Shown here piece after piece: positions 47,868-56,737 of a stretch of 64,000 bases of DNA; the first letter of the stretch is position 1, and every line of letters starts with the position of its first letter. The notes under the pieces are model-generated. The model saw only the letters and a list, made by a program, of their open reading frames with translations. It did no database searches and was not told the DNA's origin. The stretch is from the NCBI RefSeq assembly GCF_017104565.1, contig NZ_JAAGPD010000014.1, positions 1 to 64,000 on the forward strand, written 5' to 3'. The position numbers were made by a program, and so were the translations under genes. Source of the stretch: Paraburkholderia sp. Tr-20389 (lineage in GTDB: Bacteria > Pseudomonadota > Gammaproteobacteria > Burkholderiales > Burkholderiaceae).

Positions 47868-47899
47868 AAGCCGCCCGCAACTTGAAGTGCGGGCGGCTT
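47868..47899 (-). terminator. Terminator downstream of the P460 gene
   Basis: A perfect 12-bp stem (AAGCCGCCCGCA at 47868-47879; TGCGGGCGGCTT at 47888-47899) with an 8-base loop. A run of seven A on the + strand (47863-47869) gives a U-run on the minus strand. It ends the transcript about 100 bases after the P460 stop. Confidence 0.88.
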
Positions 47900-47995
47900 G
47901 GGTAAAGCGCAACGGCATATCCAGGACGTACGCCGATCAGGGTTCCGGTCAGATTGAGGCGGGATCGACGTTCAGGTAGAGACCGTCGAAACCGC

Positions 47996-48535
47996 CTACG
48001 GCGCGTAATGCGTAAAGACGTAATCCCGATCCTTCACCCGCGCCGCGTGACACGCAAAACAGGTCTGATGCTGCGCGAGATCGGCGGGCTGTCCGTTGAT
48101 GAAACGCCCGTAGCCCCATCCGCCCGACGACGCATAGCGGCGCGAATCCTTCACCATCACCTGCACCGTCGTCGGCTGACCCGGCACGGTAGCCGATTCG
48201 AAATCCGGCGACTGCTTGCGCTTGTACGCGAGCTTCACGAAAATCGCGCCGTCCGGATAAGGCAGCGTCGCGTTTTCGATTGCCTTCACGGCAGCGGGAT
48301 TGCCGAGCACGACGCGCAGTTCGTCGAGCGGTGCGCCCTCTTCGGCGGGCGCGATCATCTGCCACTTGCGGTAGCCTTCGGGGATCGTGACCCCGTAGAT
48401 CGGCGAGGCCGCCCCTTTGGCGGAAGACGCCGCTTGGCCCGGCTTGGCCGACTCGGCGATCGCATGATCCGCCGACACGGCGCCGACCAGCAGCGCCGCA
48501 CTGAGGACGACATACGCGGTCCGGATGGGTCGCAT
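47996..48535 (-). CDS. Cytochrome P460-family haem protein
   Basis: A 179-residue exported protein with a signal peptide and a haem-binding CxxCH (CFACHAA) near the C-terminus. The P460-type core shows YRKWQMIAPAEE and the lysine-containing GAIFVKLAYKRKQSPDF. Some relatives oxidise hydroxylamine or detoxify nitrogen oxides; most are uncharacterised. The ribosome site GAGGAG precedes the ATG at 48533-48535. It follows a hydrolase gene by 22 bases and ends in a strong terminator. Confidence 0.85.
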   Translation of the reverse strand: MRPIRTAYVVLSAALLVGAVSADHAIAESAKPGQAASSAKGAASPIYGVTIPEGYRKWQMIAPAEEGAPLDELRVVLGNPAAVKAIENATLPYPDGAIFVKLAYKRKQSPDFESATVPGQPTTVQVMVKDSRRYASSGGWGYGRFINGQPADLAQHQTCFACHAARVKDRDYVFTHYAP

Positions 48536-48557
48536 TGGATGGCTCCTCTCTCGTCTG

Positions 48558-49583
48558 TCAGAAATGCGCGACGTCGATGATCGCATCGGCGAATGCCTTC
48601 GGCGCCTCTTGCGGCAGGTTGTGTCCGACCCCGCCGCCGATGTTCCGATGCGCGTACTTGCCCGTGAACTTCTTCGCATACGCTTCCGGCTGCGGATGCG
48701 GCGCGCCGTTCGCGTCGCCTTCCATCGTGATGGTCGGCACCGCGATGGTCGGCGCGGTCGCAAGGCGCTTCTCGATGTCGTCGTATTTCGCCTCGCCTCG
48801 CGACAGCCCGAGACGCCAGCGGTAGTTGTCGATCACGACGGCGACGTGATCCGGGTTATTGAACGATTCGGCCGTGCGGTCGAAGGTTGCATCGGAGAAA
48901 TTCCACTTTGGCGACGCCAGTTGCCAGATCAGTTTGTTGAAGTCATGGCGATTCGCGTCATAGCCGGCATAGCCGCGCTCGGTCGCGAAGTAGAACTGGT
49001 ACCACCACGCAAATTCCGCCTTCGGCGGCAGCGGCGCGCGGTTCGCCTGCTGGCTGCCGATCAGATAGCCGCTCACCGACACCATCGCCTTGCAGCGCTC
49101 GGGCCACAATGCGGCAATGATGTTGACGGTGCGCGCGCCCCAGTCGAAGCCGCCCAGAATCGCCTTGTCGATTTTCAGCGCATCCATCAGCGCGATGATG
49201 TCGAGAGCGATCACGGCCTGCTGGCCGTTGCGCACCGTATCCGCGGACAGGAAACGCGTGCTGCCGTAGCCGCGCAGATACGGCACGATCACGCGATAGC
49301 CTGCAGCGACGAGCAGCGGCGTGACTTCGGCGTAGCTGTAGATGTCATATGGCCAGCCGTGCACCAGAATCACTACCGGCCCATTTGCGGGCCCCGCTTC
49401 GGCGTAGCCGATGTTCAGCGTACCCGCGTTGATCTGCTTGATTTCCGCATACGAGCCGACGCTCGATCCCGTCTTCGTGGTTTGCGCCTGCGCGAATCCG
49501 CTCAAGCCCAGTTCCAGCAAGCCGATGCCCGCAACGGTCGTTCCCAGCAAACGACGGCGCCGTGTGTTGATCTGATCCGACAT
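48558..49583 (-). CDS. Tat-exported alpha/beta hydrolase (epoxide hydrolase-like)
   Basis: A 341-residue alpha/beta-hydrolase with a twin-arginine signal (RRRRLLG and a hydrophobic stretch ending FAQAQ). The oxyanion motif is HGWPYD and the nucleophile is the aspartate in GGFDWGAR. The late histidine is in GVGHNLPQEAP. An aspartate nucleophile points to an epoxide hydrolase or haloacid-type dehalogenase, not an esterase. It precedes the P460 gene by 22 bases; the pair act in the periplasm, but the shared substrate is unknown. Confidence 0.85.
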   Translation of the reverse strand: MSDQINTRRRRLLGTTVAGIGLLELGLSGFAQAQTTKTGSSVGSYAEIKQINAGTLNIGYAEAGPANGPVVILVHGWPYDIYSYAEVTPLLVAAGYRVIVPYLRGYGSTRFLSADTVRNGQQAVIALDIIALMDALKIDKAILGGFDWGARTVNIIAALWPERCKAMVSVSGYLIGSQQANRAPLPPKAEFAWWYQFYFATERGYAGYDANRHDFNKLIWQLASPKWNFSDATFDRTAESFNNPDHVAVVIDNYRWRLGLSRGEAKYDDIEKRLATAPTIAVPTITMEGDANGAPHPQPEAYAKKFTGKYAHRNIGGGVGHNLPQEAPKAFADAIIDVAHF

Positions 49584-49732
49584 GGTGATATTCCCGAGGT
49601 GAAGTTGGTTTGCAAAGCCAGACCGGCTGACATGGATCGATTAAACACGGCGGACGTATCTGCGTTGTGTCCGCAATACCCGCGATTGAGTCGCTATGTA
49701 TCAGACGGGGGTGCAGATACATTGGGATACAA

Positions 49733-49756
49733 AAGGGCCGCGAAAACGCGGCCCTT
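49733..49756 (-). terminator. Terminator after the cupin gene
   Basis: A perfect 10-bp stem (49733-49742 and 49747-49756) with an AAAA loop. Only a short A-run precedes it on the + strand, so it may be leaky. It lies 38 bases beyond the cupin stop and before the hydrolase start, separating the two transcripts. Confidence 0.7.
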
Positions 49757-49793
49757 GGCGACGAACGGAAAGCGACGGATGCGAACGTTCGCG

Positions 49794-50249
49794 CTACTGC
49801 TTCGCCTTGTTCGCTTCTGCGGGATCGTAGGTGACGTAGAGCTTCGTATAGCCCTTCGTATCGAACTGCCCGGTCCATCCCTTTGGCAGCGTGACGCCCT
49901 CGCCTGTTTTCACGACCATCACCGAACCGTCCGACGACGTCAGCTTCACGCTGCCCGACAGGAAATAAAGAAACTCGTTATAGGGCAGCCCTTCCGGACC
50001 CTTGATCTCCTCGTGCAGCGGACCCGACTTGTAGACACCCGTCTGATACGCGTTATCCGGCGACGTGTAGGTCACGGCGTCCGAGCTTCTGTTGCCGTTT
50101 TCGTTCTTCGTGACAGTGTCTTTGCGATTGAAGATCGAACCCGCCAGATCGGCTTGCGATACCCTGACGGGCTTGATGGTTTCCGCATGCGACGCTGTCG
50201 ATGCAATCGCACCCATCAAGACCATTGACGCGAATAGAGCCTTGTTCAT
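49794..50249 (-). CDS. Exported cupin-domain protein
   Basis: A 151-residue protein with a signal peptide ending SHAET and one small cupin barrel (NEFLYFLSGSVKLTSSDG, VVKTGEGVTLPKGWTG). Some metal-ligand residues of classical cupins are missing, so catalysis is uncertain. It follows the AraC gene by 22 bases and a terminator follows it. Confidence 0.75.
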   Translation of the reverse strand: MNKALFASMVLMGAIASTASHAETIKPVRVSQADLAGSIFNRKDTVTKNENGNRSSDAVTYTSPDNAYQTGVYKSGPLHEEIKGPEGLPYNEFLYFLSGSVKLTSSDGSVMVVKTGEGVTLPKGWTGQFDTKGYTKLYVTYDPAEANKAKQ

Positions 50250-50271
50250 CGATGATTATCCTTGTGACTGG

Positions 50272-51225
50272 TTATTGCTGAATCTGAACGCCCGCATAGC
50301 GGAAATCCGACGGCGACACGCCGTATTGCCGCTTGAAAAGACGGCTGAAATGCGCGGCCGTTGCGAAGCCGCACTGCCATCCGATTTCCTGAATCGAACT
50401 GGCGCGCATTGCCCCCGCGCGCAGCAGCAGCGCCGCGCGTTCGAGCCGCGCCTGCCACACGTAACGCATCAGCGAGATACCCCGCGTGCGGAACAGGCGC
50501 TGCAAATGTTGCGACGACACATGCACGCCGGCTGCAATCGCGGCGACGTCCAGCCCGGTATCGCCGAGATGGGTTTCGATGTAACGCTTCGCCTGGTGAA
50601 TCAACGCTTCGGGACAGCGCCGCTTCGAGCGCGCACCCGGCTCGATCATCGAAAATTCGATGAGTTCGAGCAACTGGTCGCCCATCATAGTCTGCGCGAT
50701 CGCGCTCGGCGCAGTCGACTGCCTCGCGATGCACTGAATCAATTCCCACGTCGCCCGCACATCGGGCGAACGCGCATCGCCGACCAGCGGCCCCGCGCTC
50801 GAATGATGCACGCCGCGCTCGCGCAGACTGGCTTTGGGAACGCGCAGCACCGTCAACTGTGCCCGCTCCGGAAAGACTTCGGCGAACGGATAGACCGGGT
50901 CGACGATGAACATGCTGCCCGCGTCGAAACGTTGCACGAGGCCGCGCCACTGCACGTGCACGTGCCCGGCCGTCACCAGCTTGACGAACATCCAGCCGCC
51001 TTGCCACGACGGCCACGCTTCGCCGACGGGCGACAGCGTCTGCATCGCGAGGTCGGCGAGCGAAACGCCCACGTCGCCCAGCTTCCAGCTTTTCACCGTC
51101 GATTCGACCGACTGCTGCGCGTCGAATGCACAACGCAACCCGTGACTGTTCAGCAGCACATCCGACCATCGCTCGCCCGCACTCAGGCCGGAATCGAAAG
51201 TCAACTCATGCGTGTCGAAATGCAT
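50272..51225 (-). CDS. AraC-family transcriptional regulator
   Basis: A 317-residue regulator: an N-terminal AraC-binding-like half with no close kin that I recognise and a C-terminal double helix-turn-helix (VAAIAAGVHVSSQHLQRLFR and IQEIGWQCGFATAAHFSRLF). It lies 46 bases after the aldehyde dehydrogenase and 22 before the cupin gene, so it may control this exported-enzyme cluster. The effector is unknown. Confidence 0.88.
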   Translation of the reverse strand: MHFDTHELTFDSGLSAGERWSDVLLNSHGLRCAFDAQQSVESTVKSWKLGDVGVSLADLAMQTLSPVGEAWPSWQGGWMFVKLVTAGHVHVQWRGLVQRFDAGSMFIVDPVYPFAEVFPERAQLTVLRVPKASLRERGVHHSSAGPLVGDARSPDVRATWELIQCIARQSTAPSAIAQTMMGDQLLELIEFSMIEPGARSKRRCPEALIHQAKRYIETHLGDTGLDVAAIAAGVHVSSQHLQRLFRTRGISLMRYVWQARLERAALLLRAGAMRASSIQEIGWQCGFATAAHFSRLFKRQYGVSPSDFRYAGVQIQQ

Positions 51226-51271
51226 GAAAACGCCTCATGAATCTGAAACGGACAGCGCACGCGCGCACGCG

Positions 51272-52741
51272 TCAACTCGCCGCCGTCGGCATGAACACTG
51301 CCTTGGTTTCGAGGTATGCCTCCAGTCCCTCACGGCCGCCCTCCCGGCCGACTCCTGATAGTTTGTAGCCGCCGAACGGCACATTGGCCGCCAGCTCGAC
51401 ACCATTGATGCCGATATTGCCTGCCTGCATGCGGCACGCGAGCGCATACGCCTGCTCCGGATCACGCCCATAAACCGAGCCGCTCAAACCATACGGCGTA
51501 TCGTTCGCAATCCGCACGGCCTCGTCGATGGTGTCGTATGGAAGAATCGACACGACCGGTCCGAAGATCTCTTCCTGTGCGATCGTCATATGCGGCGCGA
51601 CGTCGGCGAATACCGTCGGCTCGACGAAATAGCCCTTGTCGAAGCCACCGTTGCCACTTCCACCCAATACGAGGCGCGCGCCTTCGCTGATGCCGCGCTC
51701 GATATGAGCGCGCACGCGATCGCGCTGCACCGCATTGAGCAGCGGCCCGATGCGCGTATCGGCATCGTGCGGGTCGCCCACCTTCAGCTTCGACACGATC
51801 TCAGCATACGCGCTGACGACCTCGTCATGCCGCGCTCTCGGCGCAAGAATGCGCGTCTGTGCGAAGCAGATCTGCCCGGAAAACGGCATCGTGAACGGCG
51901 TCAGTGCCGCGAGCGCCGACGGCAGATCGACGTCGTCGAGCAGAATCGCCGCCGACTTGCCGCCGAGTTCGAGCGTCACGCGCGCCATCCTGTCGACGGC
52001 CGCATGCGCGATCCACTGCCCCGTTGCCACGCTGCCCGTGAAGCTGATCTTATCGACATCGCGCGACTGCACCAGTTGCGCGCCTTCGTCGCGGCCCGCC
52101 GTGATCACGTTCAGCACGCCGGGCGGAAGGCCCGCAGCGGCAGCGCATTCCGCGATGATCAATGCATCCAGCGGACTCTCGGGCGGCGACTTCACGACGA
52201 CCGTGCAGCCCGCCGCCAGTGCAGCGGCAATCTTGTGCGACACGATCGGGAACGTCGCATTCCACGGCGCGATCAACGCTGCGACGCCGACCGGTTCGCG
52301 GCGCACGCGCGCGTGCCCACGCCGGGTCGGCCGCGCATCCTCGAATTCGAACGTCTCCGCCAGCGCTGAAAAGAACTCGAAGCGCGTGATGCCGGCGGGC
52401 AGCAAGCCCTTAGCAAACGTGATCGGCGCACCGACCTGATCCGTCCAAAGCTGCGCGAGCAATGGCAGCCGCCGGCGGATTTCCTCCGTCATACGCTTCA
52501 GATACGCGCTTCGCTCCACGCCCGACATCTTCGGCCACGGACCGCTATCGAATGCGCGGCGCGCTGCCGCGATCGCACGTTCGACATCTATTGAATCCGC
52601 GAGCGGCACCGACATGAACGGCTCTTCCGTGGCGGGCGACACGAGAACATGGCGCGCGCCGGAATGGCTTGCAACCCATTCGCCATCGATAAAGAAACGA
52701 TCACGAACGTTCGACGACAGTGCAGTGGAGTACTCGATCAT
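51272..52741 (-). CDS. Aldehyde dehydrogenase
   Basis: A 489-residue NAD(P)-dependent aldehyde dehydrogenase: IAPWNATFPIVSHKIAAALAAG (cofactor area), the catalytic glutamate in ELGGKS, the nucleophile cysteine in SGQICFAQT, and EEIFGPVV. Substrate unknown; neighbours do not define a pathway. The ATG at 52739-52741 is preferred over the in-frame TTG at 52747. Confidence 0.9.
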   Translation of the reverse strand: MIEYSTALSSNVRDRFFIDGEWVASHSGARHVLVSPATEEPFMSVPLADSIDVERAIAAARRAFDSGPWPKMSGVERSAYLKRMTEEIRRRLPLLAQLWTDQVGAPITFAKGLLPAGITRFEFFSALAETFEFEDARPTRRGHARVRREPVGVAALIAPWNATFPIVSHKIAAALAAGCTVVVKSPPESPLDALIIAECAAAAGLPPGVLNVITAGRDEGAQLVQSRDVDKISFTGSVATGQWIAHAAVDRMARVTLELGGKSAAILLDDVDLPSALAALTPFTMPFSGQICFAQTRILAPRARHDEVVSAYAEIVSKLKVGDPHDADTRIGPLLNAVQRDRVRAHIERGISEGARLVLGGSGNGGFDKGYFVEPTVFADVAPHMTIAQEEIFGPVVSILPYDTIDEAVRIANDTPYGLSGSVYGRDPEQAYALACRMQAGNIGINGVELAANVPFGGYKLSGVGREGGREGLEAYLETKAVFMPTAAS

Positions 52742-53166
52742 GGTCAATCCGCCACGAAGTCTATCTACAGTGAAAAGGGTTCACAGGTTGCGCGCCTAAG
52801 CGCAGCCCGCTGTCTTTCAGTGTAGTGACTCGACGCTTTCGGAAATTGTCCGGGGCGGTATGAAGCTTGTCCAAAACGCGCTTTATGAAAGCGCCTCTTT
52901 TATAGCGTATTGGCCTCGCTGGAATATGTCGGAATGTATCCGGTGCTGAGATGTGCACGGCACGCAAGCTTATCGGCACATCGTGCGCCGCGCGGCAGTT
53001 ACCGACACACGCGCAAATGCGCACGGAATAGATCCGTATAGCGAAGTGTTGTCGAATCAGGCATCCGAAATTTTGCGTTGGATATTGCCGACGCTAATGC
53101 TCTGCCCAACCTTCTCTTTAACCGGAATACGACGACAAGCGTAATCCGATACGGTCTTGATAGAAC
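52742..53166. promoter_or_regulatory. Divergent region between aldehyde dehydrogenase and universal stress genes
   Basis: A 425-base gap with no convincing gene. It holds a perfect hairpin GCGCTTT-ATG-AAAGCGC (52878-52894) followed by CTCTTTTAT on the + strand, which may be an operator or weak terminator. TTGCGT (53073-53078) and TAATGC (53095-53100), 16 bases apart, could be the promoter of the universal stress gene. Confidence 0.4.
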
Positions 53167-53607
53167 ATGTCATCCTTCTCGAGAATGCTGCTCGTGTACG
53201 ACGGCAGCACTGAAGCGCAAGCCGCGTTGAATCGTTGCTCGCAACTTTCTTTGGCACTGTCCGCACACGTCGACGTCGTCTCCGTCGTGGATTCGGTCAC
53301 GGCCGCTGCGAGTTGTGCAGGCATGCTGTCGGATCTCGCGTACAGCCGCATGGAAGAACATGCGCGCCACGCGCTCGACGCCGCCGTCGAACATCTCGCG
53401 AACTCGGGTGTCACCGCATACGGGCACCTCAAGCATGGACGCCCCGCCGACGTCATTTCACTGCACGTGGCGGCTTTTCATGCCGATATCGTGGTGATCG
53501 GCCATCGCGTGCAAACGGGATTTGCGCGCTGGTGGGGCGAGCGCCCCGTTCATCTCGATCTCGCCGAACGCCTGCGAGGTTCGACGATCGTCACGGTGAC
53601 GCCCTGA
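53167..53607 (+). CDS. Universal stress protein (UspA family)
   Basis: A 146-residue single-domain UspA protein: RMLLVYDGSTEAQAALNRC at the start, and a long helix with YSRMEEHARHALDAAVEHL. The C-terminal nucleotide loop usually reads Gly-x2-Gly-x9-Gly-Ser/Thr; here it is GHRVQTGFARWWGERP, so ATP binding is doubtful. It converges on the amidase gene. Confidence 0.82.
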   Translation: MSSFSRMLLVYDGSTEAQAALNRCSQLSLALSAHVDVVSVVDSVTAAASCAGMLSDLAYSRMEEHARHALDAAVEHLANSGVTAYGHLKHGRPADVISLHVAAFHADIVVIGHRVQTGFARWWGERPVHLDLAERLRGSTIVTVTP

Positions 53608-53652
53608 TGCCAGACGGCTGCGAAAGCCGCCTGGCACGCTCGAACGGCAAGC

Positions 53653-55053
53653 CTAGATAGTAGGGTCGACGGGTGACATCGGCACGCCGCGCGCCTCTAT
53701 CGCTTCGCCTGCGAGCAGACACAGGTCCTCGCGATAATGCGCCGCGACGATCTGCACCCCAACGGGCACGCCATTGACAAGCTGCGTCGTCACGGCAAGT
53801 CCCGGCAAACCCATCGCGGGCAGCGCCCGCATCGTGAGTTGCGCCTCCCACACGCGGTCGAATCCTTCCGGCCCGCGCTGATCGAGATCGTCGGGGAACG
53901 GCAGTTCGCCGGAGACGGGCATCAGCACGACGGCATACTGATCGAGGAAAAGACGCCATTGACGCACCAGCGTGGTACGCCGCACCAGCGACCGGCTGAT
54001 CACATCGGCGGGCAGATCCTTCACCTTCAGACGCGCTGCCGCAATCACCGCGCTCGCGCCCGGATCGCCGTCACGCGCGACGGCATCGGCGAGCGCGTCG
54101 AAGCCGTCGCCCAGCCATAGACGCTCCTGCAATTGCCCCGCCTCACGCAGCGACGGCACGTCGTCGATTTCTTCCACGGTCCAGCCCGCGTCGACTAACC
54201 GGCGTGCCGCATCGTGCAGCGCGTCTTCGACTTCCTTTGCGATCGGCATGCCGCCCGGACGCAGGCACAGCGCCGCGCGCAACGGCACGGCGCGCCCTTC
54301 GAGCGGCATTGGCATGTACCACGGATCGCGCAGATCGGGCGCGGCCATCGCATGCAGACCGAGGCGCAGATCTTCGATCGTGCGCCCGATCGGACCCGTC
54401 GCAGACATCAACTGCGCGCCGATCGCACGTTCCGGCGACGACGCATTGAACGCGGGCACGCGCCCGAAGCTCGGCCTGAGTCCATGCACGCCGCACGCAT
54501 ACGCGGGATAGCGGATCGAACCGCCGATGTCGGTGCCGAGCGCAAGCTGGCCGATACCCGCGGTGACGGCGGCCGCCGCGCCGCCCGACGATCCGCCCGG
54601 CGTCAGCGACGCGTCGCGCGGATTGAGCGTGCGGCCATGGGTCTGATTCGACGTGAACCAGCGCAGCGCGAAGGTTGGCGAATTGCTGCGGCCGAGCAGC
54701 ACGGCGCCCGCTTTCGCGAGGTTGTCGACGGCAGGACTGCTCGCTTCGGCGATCAGGTTTTCCTGCAGACGCGTGCCGTTGGTGGTCGCGAAGCCGGCCT
54801 GGTCCGTGTTGATCTTCACGGTGACGGGCACGCCCGCGAGCGGCCCCGGATCTTCACCGCGCGCAATCGCGCGATCGATCTCGTCCGCCTGCTGGAGCAC
54901 CCACTCCGGCTTGTGCGCGACGACTGCGTTGATGATGGGATTCACCGCGTCGAGACGCGCGAGCGCGGACTGCGCCGCCTCGCGCGCGGATACTTCGCGT
55001 GCCCGAACACGCCTGGCAAGTTCAGCCGCGGACAAACGCCACAGTTCGCTCAT
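53653..55053 (-). CDS. Amidase-signature hydrolase
   Basis: A 466-residue enzyme of the amidase signature family with the Ser-cisSer-Lys triad: the lysine in VTVKINTDQAGF, the GGSSGGAAAAV block, and GTDIGGSIRYPA. It hydrolyses an amide of unknown identity. The ATG at 55051-55053 (ribosome site ACGAGGAC) is preferred over the upstream start at 55089. It lies 39 bases after the DUF3331 gene. Confidence 0.9.
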   Translation of the reverse strand: MSELWRLSAAELARRVRAREVSAREAAQSALARLDAVNPIINAVVAHKPEWVLQQADEIDRAIARGEDPGPLAGVPVTVKINTDQAGFATTNGTRLQENLIAEASSPAVDNLAKAGAVLLGRSNSPTFALRWFTSNQTHGRTLNPRDASLTPGGSSGGAAAAVTAGIGQLALGTDIGGSIRYPAYACGVHGLRPSFGRVPAFNASSPERAIGAQLMSATGPIGRTIEDLRLGLHAMAAPDLRDPWYMPMPLEGRAVPLRAALCLRPGGMPIAKEVEDALHDAARRLVDAGWTVEEIDDVPSLREAGQLQERLWLGDGFDALADAVARDGDPGASAVIAAARLKVKDLPADVISRSLVRRTTLVRQWRLFLDQYAVVLMPVSGELPFPDDLDQRGPEGFDRVWEAQLTMRALPAMGLPGLAVTTQLVNGVPVGVQIVAAHYREDLCLLAGEAIEARGVPMSPVDPTI

Positions 55054-55092
55054 GTTGTCCTCGTTAAGGGTTCCGACTGTAAATGGCACCGC

Positions 55093-55530
55093 TCACGCGA
55101 CGGTCAGTCCAGCGTGCTGGTCGACGGTGGCGGCGAGGATCATCTGATGCTGGTTGGACGGCACATGAAAGTCGTGCGCGCGCGGCCTGAATACGGGATC
55201 GCCGCGGCTGATCGCACGGCCCGTCAGCACGCACACGGCTGCATCGCGCGCGAGGCCGCTGCGCCAGATCTGTTCGGTGTACCGGCCCGAGCACGGGTCG
55301 CTCCACGATACGCTGATCGTGCATGACGAGAGCCGTTCCTGCACCACGATATGCGCGGGCTTCGTCTGCTGCACGGAGCGCTCGGCGGAAACCGGCGACG
55401 GTATCGTGACGCGCAGCTTCTTCAGCGCCGCATAGCGGTTTTTCGTGCAGGCGTGGCGCTGTTCTGCCGATGGATCGAGCACATTCAGCAGCGTGCGAAC
55501 CACGATATTGTCTTTGGATAGCGCGTTCAT
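55093..55530 (-). CDS. DUF3331 family protein
   Basis: A 145-residue protein with the DUF3331 core: SVSWSDPCSGRYTEQIWR, then CVLTGRAISRGDPVFRP near the end. This family is common in Burkholderiaceae and has no known role; the CxLTGxxIxxGD pattern resembles small treble-clef or zinc-bound modules, which is speculation. The ATG at 55528-55530 has a GGGAG ribosome site. Confidence 0.8.
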   Translation of the reverse strand: MNALSKDNIVVRTLLNVLDPSAEQRHACTKNRYAALKKLRVTIPSPVSAERSVQQTKPAHIVVQERLSSCTISVSWSDPCSGRYTEQIWRSGLARDAAVCVLTGRAISRGDPVFRPRAHDFHVPSNQHQMILAATVDQHAGLTVA

Positions 55531-55634
55531 CGACTCATCTCCCGCGGCTATATCGTCAATACGTTCTTGTTCGGCCGGCGCGCTCGCGCACATTGCATGC
55601 GCACGAAGACGCCGGCGTGCCTGTCGTGCAGCGA

Positions 55635-56018
55635 TCAGCCGCCGCCTTGCTGGCGCAGCGTCAGCTTGCTGGTGACCGACGTGACGCCGTGCACCTGCTT
55701 GGCGGTATCGACGGCGAGACGATCCTGGTCTTCGCTCGTCACCTGCCCTGCCAGCGTCACGGCACCCGTCTTCGCGTTGCCGAACGCGGTGATCGACGTG
55801 TCCTCGAGACCCTTCGTCTTGGTGATCGTCTTTTGCACGGTCTTGGAGAATGCGCGATTGGCTGTGCGGATCGACTTCTTCGTCGCGCCGGCCTGCGTGC
55901 CCGTCGTCGCGACCGCGCCCGTTGCCGATGCTGCCGCATCCGCAGCGAACACGTGGGTGCACGAGAATGCTACTACTGCGGCGAGGCCGCTGCTCATCAA
56001 GAATTGGCGGAGTTTCAT
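55635..56018 (-). CDS. Exported BON-domain protein
   Basis: A 127-residue protein with a signal peptide (ending HVFAAD) and one BON domain (ITAFGNAKTGAVTLAGQVTSEDQDRL, residues about 77-102, then VHGVTSVTSKLTL). BON proteins often bind membranes in the periplasm and respond to envelope or osmotic stress. It is near the two-component genes but no shared control is visible. Confidence 0.82.
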   Translation of the reverse strand: MKLRQFLMSSGLAAVVAFSCTHVFAADAAASATGAVATTGTQAGATKKSIRTANRAFSKTVQKTITKTKGLEDTSITAFGNAKTGAVTLAGQVTSEDQDRLAVDTAKQVHGVTSVTSKLTLRQQGGG

Positions 56019-56218
56019 TGTCTTGTCCTTGTCGTTGTGAAAACTGGCTGCAGGCTGTCGGATGCACTGACTCCGACGCCTGCCAAGGATTAGAAACGCG
56101 CAATGTATCGTCTGTGTTTCCTCGACGTATCCAAATGTATCGGGCTTACGGTTGCATTGCGGCGCACCGGTTCATCGCATGCATTCACACGCGATGCCGA
56201 CGCCCGCACCATCGGATG

Positions 56219-56641
56219 TCAGCGAGGGGCCAGCGCGCGGCCGATCCATGCTTCGAGTTCCGCTGCATCGATGGGCTTTTCGATCATGCATAGCGCCGCG
56301 CCTGCCTGCACGCGCTCGCGTATGCGAACCGTGGCGAACGCGGTGATGAAGATAGTGGGGATGCGAATGCCCTGGCGTTCGAGTGCACTCGACAACGCAA
56401 TGCCGTCCATGTCCGGCATCTGCACGTCGCAGACGAGGCAGCGTGTGCGCTGGAGCGCATCGGAAGCAAGAAATTCCGCGCCGGATGCGAAGACCCGCGC
56501 GTCCCAACCAAACGAACGCACCAGACTGCTGGTCGCGGCGCGCACGAGGGGGTCGTCGTCGACGATGGAGACTAGCTCGTTATTGTGCTGGGACAAGGAC
56601 ACTCTCGCTGATGACGAGGCAAACGAATGAGCGGATCCCAA
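56219..56641 (-). CDS. Receiver-only response regulator (CheY-like)
   Basis: A protein of about 140 residues consisting of one receiver domain: acidic pocket in VSIVDDDPLVR, phospho-aspartate in VCDVQMPDMDG, threonine/lysine switch in FITAFA and IEKPID. There is no output domain, so it must act by phosphotransfer or protein binding. The start is uncertain: TTG at 56641, or GTG at 56602. A near-palindrome (56690-56703) lies just upstream. It is the third member of the sensor/FixJ module. Confidence 0.85.
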   Translation of the reverse strand: MGSAHSFASSSARVSLSQHNNELVSIVDDDPLVRAATSSLVRSFGWDARVFASGAEFLASDALQRTRCLVCDVQMPDMDGIALSSALERQGIRIPTIFITAFATVRIRERVQAGAALCMIEKPIDAAELEAWIGRALAPR

Positions 56642-56689
56642 GCTTGCCCGGCAGCGTCAGGATACGGCGCGCTGACCCGGGCCGCCATC

Positions 56690-56703
56690 ATATGATCGTA
56701 TAT
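56690..56703. promoter_or_regulatory. Near-palindrome upstream of the receiver-only regulator
   Basis: ATATGATCGTATAT shares 11 of 12 core bases with the ATACGATCGTAT palindrome at 57535-57548. It lies about 50 bases before the receiver gene, a promoter-proximal spot. It is a candidate site for the neighbouring FixJ-type regulator. Confidence 0.5.
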
Positions 56704-56737
56704 ATCGCCGCCCGCATTCCGCGAGACATGAGTGCCG

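Noticed and set aside
47441-47905. A 154-codon + strand frame over the wecB start and its upstream region
   Set aside because: It overlaps the start of wecB, the AT-rich promoter and a terminator stem, and shows no ribosome site or domain.
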